Below are positions 1-8,815 of a stretch of 26,870 nt of DNA, piece after piece. Made by a program: the position numbers and the translations under genes. The notes beneath the pieces are model-generated. The model worked only from the letters and a program-made list of their open reading frames with translations, was not told the origin of the DNA and ran no database searches. Origin of the DNA: an uncultured bacterium (lineage in GTDB: Bacteria > Bacillota > Negativicutes > Veillonellales > Veillonellaceae); the NCBI GenBank assembly GCA_905214495.1, contig CAJMLW010000023.1, positions 1 through 26,870 of the forward strand, given 5' to 3'. Numbering within the stretch: the first letter of the stretch is position 1; each line of letters begins with the position of its first letter.

Positions 1-72
1 GACCCGAACTTCGGTCGGGCGTTTAAACCTGCTTCACGCGGATTGCAAAGTTCAGTAAACCGAACTAATACT
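1..72 (-). ncRNA. ffs: Signal recognition particle RNA, 5' Alu domain (partial)
   Basis: On the minus strand the sequence contains GCAATCCGC (46-38) followed a few bases later by AGCAGG. It is preceded by a GGTTTACTGAAC segment that closes a short helix (AGTTC with GAACT). This order matches the Alu domain of the large Bacillus/Clostridium-type SRP RNA, which reads GGTGCCCTGTACCC-GCAATCCGC-TCTAGCAGG. SRP RNA pairs with Ffh to target nascent membrane proteins. The rest of the RNA lies beyond base 1. A near-consensus promoter sits at the right distance upstream. The 5' arm before the first helix looks shorter than in B. subtilis, so the exact 5' end is uncertain. The match is from memory of the family, not from a covariance search. 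Confidence 0.68.
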
Positions 73-77
73 GATAT

Positions 78-106
78 AGTATATCGTATTTACACATCCA
101 TGTCAA
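78..106 (-). promoter_or_regulatory. Sigma-70 type promoter of the SRP RNA
   Basis: On the minus strand there is a perfect -35 box TTGACA (106-101), a 17-base spacer, and a -10 box TATACT (83-78). Transcription would start near base 72-71, just before the conserved Alu-domain sequence. A promoter this close to consensus fits a highly expressed stable RNA. Confidence 0.75.
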
Positions 107-161
107 ATACAAATCTCCTAAAATACGCTCAGTTTCTGACACTTTCATATATATACAAAGT

Positions 162-737
162 TTAAAACTCTCTGATAATCCCAAGGTGTTGCAAGAGTAT
201 CTTAGTACCGATAAGAATTAGGACGCCGCCTCCAAGTATGTCTGCATATTTTCCTACGAATTGGCCCATGAATTTACCTAAATATACACCAATCAAAGAT
301 ATACCAAAGGTAATAACACCAATCATAGTCGAAGCCTCCCATACATTGATTGGTAAAAAGGCAAAGGTTAAACCCACCGCCATCGCATCAAGGCTCGTTG
401 CCACAGAAAGCATAATCATTTCCCAAGCGCCTAAGAATTGCTTATCATCATCTTCATCATCGTCATCACTAAGACCTTCACGAATCATAGCAATCCCAAG
501 ATATCCTAAAAGGCCAAAGATAATCCAATGATCCCATTCAGAGATAACATCGATAAACTGACGACCAATAAGCCATCCTATAACGGGCATAAGAAACTGA
601 AATAGCCCGAATAAAAAGGCTAGGGTCACTTTTCGACCATTTTCGCCTACTGGCATAGTCAAACCCTTGCCAATAGAAACGCCAAAGGCATCCATCGCCA
701 GACCAATACTAATTAAAATGATTTCAAAAACAGACAC
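162..737 (-). CDS. mntP: Manganese efflux pump MntP
   Basis: This is a membrane exporter of Mn2+ of the MntP (DUF204) family. The protein is 191 residues, close to the 188 of E. coli MntP, with about six hydrophobic segments. Both halves carry the family signature: MDAFGVSIGKG (about 15-25) and SLDAMAVG (about 115-122), where the paired aspartates are thought to handle the metal. The loop between the halves holds an eight-residue acidic run, DDDDEDDD (about 91-98). I prefer the GTG start at 737 because AGGTGAG lies 4 bases upstream; an in-frame GTG at 746 has no ribosome binding site. It is the last gene of the long run, 28 bases after rng. No yybP-ykoY Mn riboswitch is seen directly upstream, so it probably relies on the operon or an internal promoter. 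Confidence 0.9.
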   Translation of the reverse strand: MSVFEIILISIGLAMDAFGVSIGKGLTMPVGENGRKVTLAFLFGLFQFLMPVIGWLIGRQFIDVISEWDHWIIFGLLGYLGIAMIREGLSDDDDEDDDKQFLGAWEMIMLSVATSLDAMAVGLTFAFLPINVWEASTMIGVITFGISLIGVYLGKFMGQFVGKYADILGGGVLILIGTKILLQHLGIIREF

Positions 738-765
738 GATACTCACCTATCAACATACGACTTAC

Positions 766-2193
766 TTATTCTGCTACAGCCATCAAAGAATACCCTTCCC
801 GGCTAATTTGTGGGTTCACTACGATTGAAATACTCCGACCAATAGAAGCACCTAAATCATCGAGTACAGATTTGGTTAGATATTGTGCCACCTCCGGGTG
901 GACCTCAATTTCTAAATTAGATTTAATGCGACCAGATTTAAATAATTCCCGAATCCGACGTACAATCTGCATATATACAGTTCGACCAGACAACATATAT
1001 CCGGTACCGCCACATTGTGGACATGTATCAAACATCAAGGTTTGTAACCCTTGACGTGCACGCTTTCGCGTCATCTCCACTAAACCAAGCGAACTAATAC
1101 CACAGACAACGGTTTTCATCTTATCTAGTTTAGCCTGAGCACTCAATAATTTTAATAACTCTTGTTGATGCTCTTTATCCTTCATATCAATAAAATCGAC
1201 GACGATAATACCACCGATATCGCGCAAGCGCAATTGGCGACAAATTTCTTTGGCTGCCTCTTTATTAACTGTGAAAGCTAAGTCTTCTAGCTTATTCGAT
1301 TTCCCTGTATAGTGAGCCGAGTTTACATCAAATACGGTAAGGGCCTCCGTATGATCGATACGGATAGAGCCACCAGAAGGAAGATTAATATCACGAGCGA
1401 TAAGATCTTCTAATTGAGGTTCAATGTGATTCGCTTTAAAGATAGGAGTACTATCTCGATGGCGTGTTACTTTGATTTGTTGAGAGGTAGGTCCGTGTCC
1501 TAAAAGATCCAACAGTCGAGATTCTCCCATATCAGAATCAACGATAATTTCCCCTACATTGCGATGCGCGTAATCACGCACAAGGCGGAACCAAAAATCC
1601 GCATCACTGTAAAGATCTGTACCACTTTTAGCAACCTTAAATCTCTTTAATACATGTTGCCATGTGCGCCATAAGTAATCCATATCGCGACCGATTTCAT
1701 CAGCACTAGCCTTAGCTGCAGCCGTACGGATAATGAATCCACAACCTTCTTTTACATAAGACGCCGCCAACTCTTGTAATTTAGCACGTACAGATTCATC
1801 GGTAATCTTTTTGGAAATATGCATACCTTCAGAATATGGTAGTAATACCATAAATCGTCCCGCTAAACTTACATCTGCTGTAACACGCGCCCCCTTGCCA
1901 AGCATTTCTTCTTTCACCACTTGAACGAGAATTTGTTGCCCCACAGATAACCGTGGCAATATTTTCTGTTCCTTACCTTGTTGAAGATTCAAATAGGCAT
2001 TTTGAGAGCCCCCAATATCAACAAAGGCCGCTTGCATGCCGTTAAGTACGTTCTTAACAGTACCCTTGTACATATGATTCGCCATGTGAGACTCATCAGT
2101 GCGCTCCAAAACAAAATCTATAAGCTGTTCCTTTTCATCGATAACGGCCATGCGAATTTCTTCGCGCATAACATTGACCAAAATTTTATGCAT
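766..2193 (-). CDS. rng: Ribonuclease G/E family endoribonuclease
   Basis: RNase G/E cleaves single-stranded, AU-rich RNA, acting in rRNA maturation and mRNA decay in the cytoplasm. The 475-residue protein begins with an S1-like RNA-binding region (about 30-115). The catalytic core follows: FDVNSA (Asp about 289) and VVDFIDM (Asp about 333/336) match the two Mg-binding aspartates of E. coli RNase E. The CPQCGGTG motif (about 391-398) is the zinc-link that joins subunits. There is no long C-terminal scaffold, so it is RNase G-like in size. The ATG at 2193 is preceded by GGGAGG at good spacing; an upstream in-frame start at 2220 lacks this. It lies 58 bases after the radical-SAM-linked gene. 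In many Firmicutes rng is followed by rplU-rpmA; here mntP follows instead. Confidence 0.93.
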   Translation of the reverse strand: MHKILVNVMREEIRMAVIDEKEQLIDFVLERTDESHMANHMYKGTVKNVLNGMQAAFVDIGGSQNAYLNLQQGKEQKILPRLSVGQQILVQVVKEEMLGKGARVTADVSLAGRFMVLLPYSEGMHISKKITDESVRAKLQELAASYVKEGCGFIIRTAAAKASADEIGRDMDYLWRTWQHVLKRFKVAKSGTDLYSDADFWFRLVRDYAHRNVGEIIVDSDMGESRLLDLLGHGPTSQQIKVTRHRDSTPIFKANHIEPQLEDLIARDINLPSGGSIRIDHTEALTVFDVNSAHYTGKSNKLEDLAFTVNKEAAKEICRQLRLRDIGGIIVVDFIDMKDKEHQQELLKLLSAQAKLDKMKTVVCGISSLGLVEMTRKRARQGLQTLMFDTCPQCGGTGYMLSGRTVYMQIVRRIRELFKSGRIKSNLEIEVHPEVAQYLTKSVLDDLGASIGRSISIVVNPQISREGYSLMAVAE

Positions 2194-2251
2194 CCTATCC
2201 CTCCCTTCTATTAAGTTCAACTATAGTCAATTCAAAATCAATAATATAGCC

Positions 2252-2947
2252 TTAATAATTAATTTCTAAGGGTGTAAAACGACCGTCTTCATTTTCTACC
2301 ATAATCGCTTTACGGTGAATTTCGTAATCAGAAGTAATAGGCCAATTATATTGATCTTTACCAAGATTCCATACTTCACTCGGTTTTATGGTACCTTGTG
2401 AATAAATACCAATCCCCATTGTAAGAGTAACCATACCATCTTTTACAGATGCAACAATTGGTTCTTTTACGAATTTCTTTACATCGATAATACGCGTCTT
2501 TTTAGGGGTAACCTTTTCATAGGAAATTTCAGTAGCCTCATTAAAAGGCTTAAGTAAGGTGTCCCAGTCAATATTCTGTTGCGTTACAGGACCTGTTACT
2601 TCGTAGATTGCGTAATTGCAGATAGCCATCATCTTCTTAATCTTATCAGGCATCACCTTACCACCGAGAACCTCAAGTCCACGAGGAGCCACTGCATTTA
2701 ATCGCGCTATAATAGACTCTAAGCTATCATCTTCCAACACATCCATATCAATATATTCTGCTTCTGCCGTTACACCTAATGCCAATGCAGAAGAAAAACT
2801 GATTTTCATGTGCGGATTAAAGCCCTCAGAATAGGCCATCTTAATCTCTGCACGACGAATCATGCGCTCCACGGCTTGTGCAAAATCGAGATGGGACAAG
2901 AATCGTAATTCTTCGCCTTTATGTAAGGCCAAACGTAATTTTTTCAA
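2252..2947 (-). CDS. TIGR03936-type (DUF2344) radical SAM-linked protein
   Basis: The N-terminus (LRLALHKGEELRFLSHLDF) and the YSEGFNPHMKISF motif match the DUF2344/TIGR03936 family. In many bacteria this is the C-terminal domain of a fused radical SAM protein; here it is a separate gene of about 231 residues. Its biochemical role is not established. It overlaps the 3' end of the upstream radical SAM gene by about 29 bases, so the two are probably translationally coupled and the proteins likely act together. AAGGAGG at 2963-2957 abuts a GTG at 2956 but is well spaced from a TTG at 2947. The TTG also gives the family-typical start (M)KKLRL, so I chose it. Confidence 0.85.
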   Translation of the reverse strand: MKKLRLALHKGEELRFLSHLDFAQAVERMIRRAEIKMAYSEGFNPHMKISFSSALALGVTAEAEYIDMDVLEDDSLESIIARLNAVAPRGLEVLGGKVMPDKIKKMMAICNYAIYEVTGPVTQQNIDWDTLLKPFNEATEISYEKVTPKKTRIIDVKKFVKEPIVASVKDGMVTLTMGIGIYSQGTIKPSEVWNLGKDQYNWPITSDYEIHRKAIMVENEDGRFTPLEINY

Positions 2948-4802
2948 CTCTGCCACCCTCCTTATAATCTACAATAGCCGTATCTAATTCAGGGCATACA
3001 TTACACCCCTTACATGGTCCACGACGGCAGTCTGGTGTTAATTTTTCAGCAACGGCCTGTTCCCATTCGCGTTTTAAGAAAGCCTTGCTTACAGTACAGT
3101 CCAAATGATCCCATGGCAATGGCTCATCAAAGTCGCGCGTACGACGTGCATAATACGCAGGATCAATACCGCAATTTTCAAAGGCTTTCAACCATGTTTC
3201 ATAGCTAAAGAACTCTGTCCAACCATCAAATTTACAGCCCAGTTTCCACGCTTCTACTAATACCTTGGATAATCTACGATCGCCACGAGCGAATACAGCC
3301 TCCATATAACCAGTATATCCATCGTGATAATGATAGGAAATATTGCGATTATTAATAAGCGATTTTAGATATTTTTGCTTACGATGAATTTCTTCTACAT
3401 CTTGTTGGCCATACCATTGATATGGAGAATGTGTTTTTGGTACAAAAAACGATACACTAACAGTTACACTACCATTGCGCTTGCCCGTAATATCGCGATG
3501 CAAATCGAGTACCTTATACGCTAAATCAGCAATACCCGCCAAATCTTCATCAGTCTCTGTAGGCAATCCCATCATGAAGTATAGCTTTACCGTGTTCCAT
3601 CCGGATTTAAAAGCATTTGTACAAGCGGCTAGCAAATCTTCTTCGCTAACCCCTTTATTGATAACATCGCGCATGCGCTGAGAACCTGCTTCTGGGGCAA
3701 AGGTAAGGCCACTTTTACGCACTTGTTGTACCTTCTTAGCAATATCGATAGAGAAACTATCAATACGCAATGATGGTAAGCTGACGCTAACCTGTTTGTC
3801 TTTAAACTCTTCCATGAGCATATCTACCAATTCTGGTAACTTGGAGTAATCAGCAGAGCTTAAACTCATCAAAGAGATTTCATTGTAACCTGTATTAGCA
3901 ATCGTTTCTTTAGCAATTTCTAACAACCGTTCTGGTGTTCGTTCACGAACAGGACGATAGAGCATACCTGCCTGACAGAATCGACAACCTCGCGTACAAC
4001 CACGGAACAATTCAAGAACAGCCCGATCATGAACGATATCCAAAAACGGTACCACCGGTTTTGTAGGGAAGAATACATGTTCTACATCTTCTATAATACG
4101 TTTTTGAATCGTAGCTGGCACGTCTTCAAAGCGTGGTGTAATCGATTTAAAATCGCCTTGTTCCGTATACTCTACATCATACAATGCTGGGCAATAGGTG
4201 CCGGGAATTTGTGCTGCTTTTCGCAAGAAAGCTTCTTTACCACCAGGGAATCCCTTCGCTTTTTCGGCTTTCAATAGGTCGATAAACTCATCGCCCCATT
4301 CTTCAGATTCACCGAGAGACACAATATCAAAGAAATCCGCAATTGGTTCCACATTATACGCACAAGGTCCACCACATACGAGCAATGGAAAATCCATATC
4401 CCGATCCTTTGCATACATCGGTATACCTGCTAAATCTAGCATATTTAGAATATTGGTAAAACTCATCTCATATTGTAGTGTGAACGCAAATACATCAAAG
4501 TCCTTAATAGACGTACGTGTTTCTAATGAGAATAAAGGAATATTGCGTTTTCGCATTTCCTCTTCCATATCGTGCCATGGTGCAAACACACGCTCTGCTA
4601 CTGCATCTTCACGGCGATTGACTAAACCATATAGAATTTTGATGCCCAAATGACTCATAGCCACTTCATACACATCGGGAAATCCTAGCGCCATAGTTAT
4701 ATCAACGGTACTGTGATCTTTCACTATACTGTTATATTCGCCGCCCGTATAACGAGCCGGTTTTTGGACATGTTGTAACCATGACGTATCTAATTGAATC
4801 AT
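2919..4802 (-). CDS. TIGR03960 family B12-binding-like radical SAM protein
   Basis: This is a 627-residue radical SAM enzyme of unknown substrate. The N-terminal third resembles a cobalamin-binding-like region. The radical SAM core starts at RGCTRGCRFCQ, where Cys269, Cys273 and Cys276 form the CxxxCxxC motif that binds the [4Fe-4S]-SAM cluster. The C-terminus adds a second cysteine group, CRRGPCKGCNVCP (Cys592, 597, 600, 603), which could hold another cluster. It overlaps the DUF2344 gene downstream, and the pair matches a two-domain fusion known in other bacteria. It lies between rodA and rng, a placement seen in other Firmicutes, which hints at RNA modification; that is inference. The ATG at 4802 is preceded by GGAGGATGT. 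Confidence 0.88.
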   Translation of the reverse strand: MIQLDTSWLQHVQKPARYTGGEYNSIVKDHSTVDITMALGFPDVYEVAMSHLGIKILYGLVNRREDAVAERVFAPWHDMEEEMRKRNIPLFSLETRTSIKDFDVFAFTLQYEMSFTNILNMLDLAGIPMYAKDRDMDFPLLVCGGPCAYNVEPIADFFDIVSLGESEEWGDEFIDLLKAEKAKGFPGGKEAFLRKAAQIPGTYCPALYDVEYTEQGDFKSITPRFEDVPATIQKRIIEDVEHVFFPTKPVVPFLDIVHDRAVLELFRGCTRGCRFCQAGMLYRPVRERTPERLLEIAKETIANTGYNEISLMSLSSADYSKLPELVDMLMEEFKDKQVSVSLPSLRIDSFSIDIAKKVQQVRKSGLTFAPEAGSQRMRDVINKGVSEEDLLAACTNAFKSGWNTVKLYFMMGLPTETDEDLAGIADLAYKVLDLHRDITGKRNGSVTVSVSFFVPKTHSPYQWYGQQDVEEIHRKQKYLKSLINNRNISYHYHDGYTGYMEAVFARGDRRLSKVLVEAWKLGCKFDGWTEFFSYETWLKAFENCGIDPAYYARRTRDFDEPLPWDHLDCTVSKAFLKREWEQAVAEKLTPDCRRGPCKGCNVCPELDTAIVDYKEGGRVEKITFGLT

Positions 4803-4861
4803 ACATCCTCCGTCTTTTGTGAAAGACTTCTTTCAAACTCATTCCTAAATTAGAATCATAA

Positions 4862-5965
4862 CTAAAAAATATATTTTTTACGCTGCATTGATATATTTAA
4901 TAAAATACCAACACTTATCATATTTGTGGTCAACGCACTAACACCATAACTGATGAATGGCAATGGTATGCCTGTAACCGGCATAATCCCCATGGTCATA
5001 CCCGCATTAACCAATACCTCGAAGCAAAACATAGATCCGATCCCCGTAGCAAGTAACATACCGAATCGATCATTACATGTATATGCCACCTTTATACTTC
5101 GATAAATAAGCATGAATAAAAGAATTAATACAAAGATACAGCCTATAAAACCAAGCTCTTCACCTATAACAGAAAAGATAAAATCTGTGTGATTTTCAGG
5201 CAAAAAGTTTAGCTGACTTTGTGTACCATTAAATAATCCTTTACCAAATATAGTGCCTGAACCTATAGCAATCTTAGACTGAATGATATGATATCCAGAA
5301 CCAAATGGGTCAATATCAGGATTCATAAATACGAGAATCCGCTGCTTTTGATAGTCTTTCAACACAAACCAAGCCAACGGCATTAGTAAAAAGCCTACCG
5401 TAGCGATAATACGAACTAAGCGCAATCGTATGCCAGAAACAAAGAGCATGCCCACAAAAATCGCTATATAAACGAGGGACGTTCCCAAGTCTGGTTGCAT
5501 GAATACTAGCAAAATAGGTACGCCTACATATAAGATAGGCACAACAAGAGATTTAAAGGTATCTAATTTATTGTAACGAGACTCTAGCATCTTTGCCATA
5601 CAGATAATCATCAGTAATTTAGAAAACTCTGATGGTTGCAGCGTAATAGGCCCTAACTGAATCCAACGCTGTGCACCTAAGGCAGATGTCCCTACAAAGA
5701 TTACGGCTAACAACAACATAATCGTTACTATATATATGCCGTTAGCCCAATCTTTTAACTTATGATAATCCATAAATTGAATACCAATCACAAGGGCCAC
5801 ATTAATAAGAAAGAAGATGAGTTGCTTTGCTACTAGTGTGGAAAAATGAAGTCCAGTTTGATTAATATGGGTGGCACTACCAATGGCAACTACCCCCATG
5901 GCAACAAGTAATAGTGTACATATGATGATTGTCCAATCACAATCACGCCAAATTCTTTGTAACAT
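4862..5965 (-). CDS. rodA: Rod shape-determining peptidoglycan polymerase RodA
   Basis: RodA is a SEDS glycosyltransferase that polymerises lipid II glycan strands in the inner membrane, working with PBP2. The protein is 367 residues with about ten membrane segments. SEDS signatures are all present: LQPSEFSK (109-116), QPDLGTS (157-163), NHTDFIFSVIGEELG with the essential aspartate near 261, and a C-terminal PLPFISYG (334-341). RodA rather than FtsW is chosen because it sits with mrdA and mreBCD. It starts 7 bases after the minD-like gene, with AGGTG before the ATG. Confidence 0.95.
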   Translation of the reverse strand: MLQRIWRDCDWTIIICTLLLVAMGVVAIGSATHINQTGLHFSTLVAKQLIFFLINVALVIGIQFMDYHKLKDWANGIYIVTIMLLLAVIFVGTSALGAQRWIQLGPITLQPSEFSKLLMIICMAKMLESRYNKLDTFKSLVVPILYVGVPILLVFMQPDLGTSLVYIAIFVGMLFVSGIRLRLVRIIATVGFLLMPLAWFVLKDYQKQRILVFMNPDIDPFGSGYHIIQSKIAIGSGTIFGKGLFNGTQSQLNFLPENHTDFIFSVIGEELGFIGCIFVLILLFMLIYRSIKVAYTCNDRFGMLLATGIGSMFCFEVLVNAGMTMGIMPVTGIPLPFISYGVSALTTNMISVGILLNISMQRKKYIF

Positions 5966-5972
5966 ATGGCAC

Positions 5973-6887
5973 CTACTTTATACGAACTCGACGCCACATA
6001 CTTTCTTTACCAGAAAGAAGTCGATTTCGCGTAGACCAAGAATTTGTATATATTACAGGATTAGTAGAATTATCATCATCGGGCTCTACAGGCTGAGCTA
6101 ATGTGGCCGTCACAGAAGGTTCAGTAACTTTTATAGAGGTCACTTCGTTGAAGCGCTCAATAAGTTCTTGTTCATCCCAAGCATCTCCAGAGGTTATGTA
6201 CTCTACTACAGGAGCTAGCATATGGCGATATGCTTTTGGCATATCTTGAATGAGTACACCATCCTGTGTATTATCTAGTATTTGTGTGTCATAAGGTAAA
6301 ATAGAGCCCACATATTCAGCACCGAGTGCATCGAGCATATCATACATATTCGGCATATCTCGATCTGTATGGATTGCATTAAATACAACGGCATAATCAC
6401 GATGGCCATATTCACGACAGAATTGAATTGTGCGTGCCGCATTTCGTATGGAAACCCACAAAGGTTGAGTAACAATTAGAAACCGCTGTGCCAGCTCTAC
6501 AATAGATTCCAACCCACGACCGATACCTGCAGGACAATCTACAAGTACATAATCATAAGACTTAGCTAAGTGGCTCACGAGTTTTCGATATTTTTTGCGT
6601 CCCATATCTTCCCAGCGCACACTTTGACTAGCTGGCAAAAAATATAGATTGTTCTGAACTTTCATGACTACATCGTCAGCCATAGTTTTATCTTCTAATG
6701 CATCATATGCATCAAAACATACTTCATCTTCTTTTCCCAAGATAATATCTAAGTCGCGTAAACCAAAATCACCATCACAAAGAAGAACTCGATATCCTTG
6801 TTCGCTAAGCGCAGCCCCTAAACAGGCTGTAATCGTCGTTTTACCTACGCCACCTTTACCTGAGATAAGACCGATTATATCCCCCAT
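5973..6887 (-). CDS. minD: MinD-like septum-site ParA family ATPase
   Basis: This is a deviant-Walker P-loop ATPase of the ParA/MinD family. The motif KGGVGKTT (11-18) carries the signature lysine at position 11, and VLVDCPAG (Asp117) is the switch II region. MinD binds the membrane and recruits MinC to block FtsZ away from mid-cell. The body ends near residue 240. It is followed by an acidic linker containing EPDDD and a basic C-terminal tail ending MWRRVRIK, which might serve as the membrane-targeting helix. At 304 residues it is longer than typical MinD (about 265-270). It lies between mrdA and rodA. No minC or minE is in the window, so its partner is unknown, and a role in the wall-elongation complex is also possible. 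Confidence 0.82.
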   Translation of the reverse strand: MGDIIGLISGKGGVGKTTITACLGAALSEQGYRVLLCDGDFGLRDLDIILGKEDEVCFDAYDALEDKTMADDVVMKVQNNLYFLPASQSVRWEDMGRKKYRKLVSHLAKSYDYVLVDCPAGIGRGLESIVELAQRFLIVTQPLWVSIRNAARTIQFCREYGHRDYAVVFNAIHTDRDMPNMYDMLDALGAEYVGSILPYDTQILDNTQDGVLIQDMPKAYRHMLAPVVEYITSGDAWDEQELIERFNEVTSIKVTEPSVTATLAQPVEPDDDNSTNPVIYTNSWSTRNRLLSGKESMWRRVRIK

Positions 6888-6899
6888 TGTATATCCTTC

Positions 6900-8777
6900 C
6901 TATTCCTTTACACTTGGCTTAATTTCCTGTGTTTCTTTTTTATTGGTTGTTGTTTTTGTATCAGTCGTTTTTGAACTACTAGTAGGCACCTTAAAATAGG
7001 CACTCAAGATATCCCGTACAATCGGTCCTGCAGAGCCTGCACCAAAACCACCTTGCTCAACAAGAGCAACGATGACAATTTGAGGCTTATCATATGGTGC
7101 ATACGCAACAAACCAGCCATGATCCCTGCCATGTGCGTTTTCCGCAGTCCCTGTTTTACCTGCTACGGCTACAGGAAAACCTTTAAACAACTCACCAGCC
7201 GTACCACCTTCGCTAGTTACATCACGGAGACCTTCTCGAATGAGATCCATAATATTTTTAGGTACTGGAAGTACGCCTAGGTTCTTAGGTCCAAAAATTT
7301 CAGCTGGTGTCCCATCGGGATTATCAACACGGCTCACCACATATGGTTGGTAACGAGTACCTCCATTCGCTACTTGACTGAGAAGTACAGCCATCTGTAA
7401 TGGTGTAACCAAGTGGAATGATTGTCCGATAGCCGCATCAAAAGTTTCGCCTAAATACCAATCTTGATCAAATACTTTGCGTTTATACTCTGGACTTGCC
7501 ACATTACCGGCTGCCTCACCGACAAGATTAATACCTGTTTTTTCGCCCAATCCAAAATAATGAGCATAGGTATCGATATTTTCAATGCCTAAGCGATTCC
7601 CCATTTCGTAAAAGTACACATTATCAGATTTAGCCAAAGCACGATTAAAGTTCAACCAACCTAATGCTTCGCCTTCTGCATTTCTCTTGTCAATGAGCCA
7701 GTGTTTCCCACTATCGAAAATCATTTCATCAGGAGTTACCTTTTTCAAATCTAGTGCAGCTGTACCAGTTACAATTTTAAAAGGCGATCCTGGTGGATAT
7801 TCACCTGCAATGACCTTATTTTCGAAAGGATGACTCTTATCATTATTCAATTGATTCCATTGAGCCGATGTAATGCCCTTAGCAAACCAGTTAGGATTAA
7901 ATTCTGGCGCACTTACCATAGCAAGAACCGCACCTGTATTAGGATCTAATGCGACTACGGCAGCACCCGTTGCACCTGAACTTCGCAATTGATCCAATTC
8001 CTTTTTAACAGCCTCTTCTGCCGCTTTTTGAATATTCACATCAATAGTAAGATGAATATTTGAACCTGGTACAGTATGCTTGCGATCGACCTCTTCTACA
8101 GGTCGGCCAGACGCATCAACCTCTAATTGCTTGCCACCGTCAACGCCACGAAGCACTGAATCATATAATTTTTCTAAACCAGCACGGCCTAGGATAGATC
8201 CAGCACCAACCGTTGTATTAGGATCTTGTTCCTTAATTTCTGCTAGTTCATCTTCACTTACTTCACCAACATACCCAAATAGCTGAGATGCCATAGTTTC
8301 ATATGGATAATATCTTAAAGGTTCTACATCGATAGAAACACCAGGCAATTCATGACGATGTTCTTCGATACTAGTCACCACGTCCATGGAGATATCGTTA
8401 GCTATACGTATCGGTTCATAACCATGTTTGTGGTCATCTACCTTTTTTTGAATTTCTTCTGGCTTTTTATGTAACAATGTAGCTAGCTTAGCCAATTCAT
8501 CATCATCTAAAGGTTTGCCATTAGGCATAATAGAAATGGTATATGCCGGTCTAGAACCGACCAAAATCTGACCATTTCTATCATACATAACCCCACGAGC
8601 AGCCGTCATAGGTACAATGCGCAGGCGGTTACCCTCTGCTTTAGCTTGGTAATAACCACCCTCTAATATTTGCATAGCAAATAGACGGAGCCCTAGAATA
8701 ACGAAGATACCCATTACAATATAGAAAAGCACATCAAAACGACTCGTTTTTTTTCTTTTATATAAACTTTCAAGCAC
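6900..8777 (-). CDS. mrdA: Penicillin-binding protein 2 (peptidoglycan transpeptidase)
   Basis: A class B PBP that cross-links peptidoglycan during lateral wall growth. The 625-residue protein has a short basic N-terminus, one membrane anchor (about 15-36) and a PBP dimerisation domain (about 55-230). The transpeptidase domain contains all three active-site motifs: SPFK (331-334, nucleophile Ser331), SDN (384-386) and KTGTAE (541-546). The C-terminal 30 residues are a low-complexity Ser/Thr/Lys tail. The start is GTG at 8777 with AAGGGGA 7 bases upstream. It follows mreD and precedes the minD-like gene and rodA, its likely polymerase partner. Confidence 0.95.
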   Translation of the reverse strand: MLESLYKRKKTSRFDVLFYIVMGIFVILGLRLFAMQILEGGYYQAKAEGNRLRIVPMTAARGVMYDRNGQILVGSRPAYTISIMPNGKPLDDDELAKLATLLHKKPEEIQKKVDDHKHGYEPIRIANDISMDVVTSIEEHRHELPGVSIDVEPLRYYPYETMASQLFGYVGEVSEDELAEIKEQDPNTTVGAGSILGRAGLEKLYDSVLRGVDGGKQLEVDASGRPVEEVDRKHTVPGSNIHLTIDVNIQKAAEEAVKKELDQLRSSGATGAAVVALDPNTGAVLAMVSAPEFNPNWFAKGITSAQWNQLNNDKSHPFENKVIAGEYPPGSPFKIVTGTAALDLKKVTPDEMIFDSGKHWLIDKRNAEGEALGWLNFNRALAKSDNVYFYEMGNRLGIENIDTYAHYFGLGEKTGINLVGEAAGNVASPEYKRKVFDQDWYLGETFDAAIGQSFHLVTPLQMAVLLSQVANGGTRYQPYVVSRVDNPDGTPAEIFGPKNLGVLPVPKNIMDLIREGLRDVTSEGGTAGELFKGFPVAVAGKTGTAENAHGRDHGWFVAYAPYDKPQIVIVALVEQGGFGAGSAGPIVRDILSAYFKVPTSSSKTTDTKTTTNKKETQEIKPSVKE

Positions 8778-8815
8778 CTATGATTCCCCTTATATGCTTT
8801 ACTAAATCAGCAATA

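Noticed and set aside
1..90. Possible 3' end of a 23S rRNA on the plus strand (ACCGAACTAATA)
   Set aside because: The resemblance to the 23S tail is short, the closing helix is missing and no 5S gene follows. The minus-strand match to SRP RNA with a strong promoter is better.
4198..4653. Plus-strand open frame of 151 codons, and a similar 154-codon one at 19833-20297
   Set aside because: Both are antisense shadows of well-conserved genes (the radical SAM gene and the DASS transporter) with low-complexity translations and no ribosome sites.
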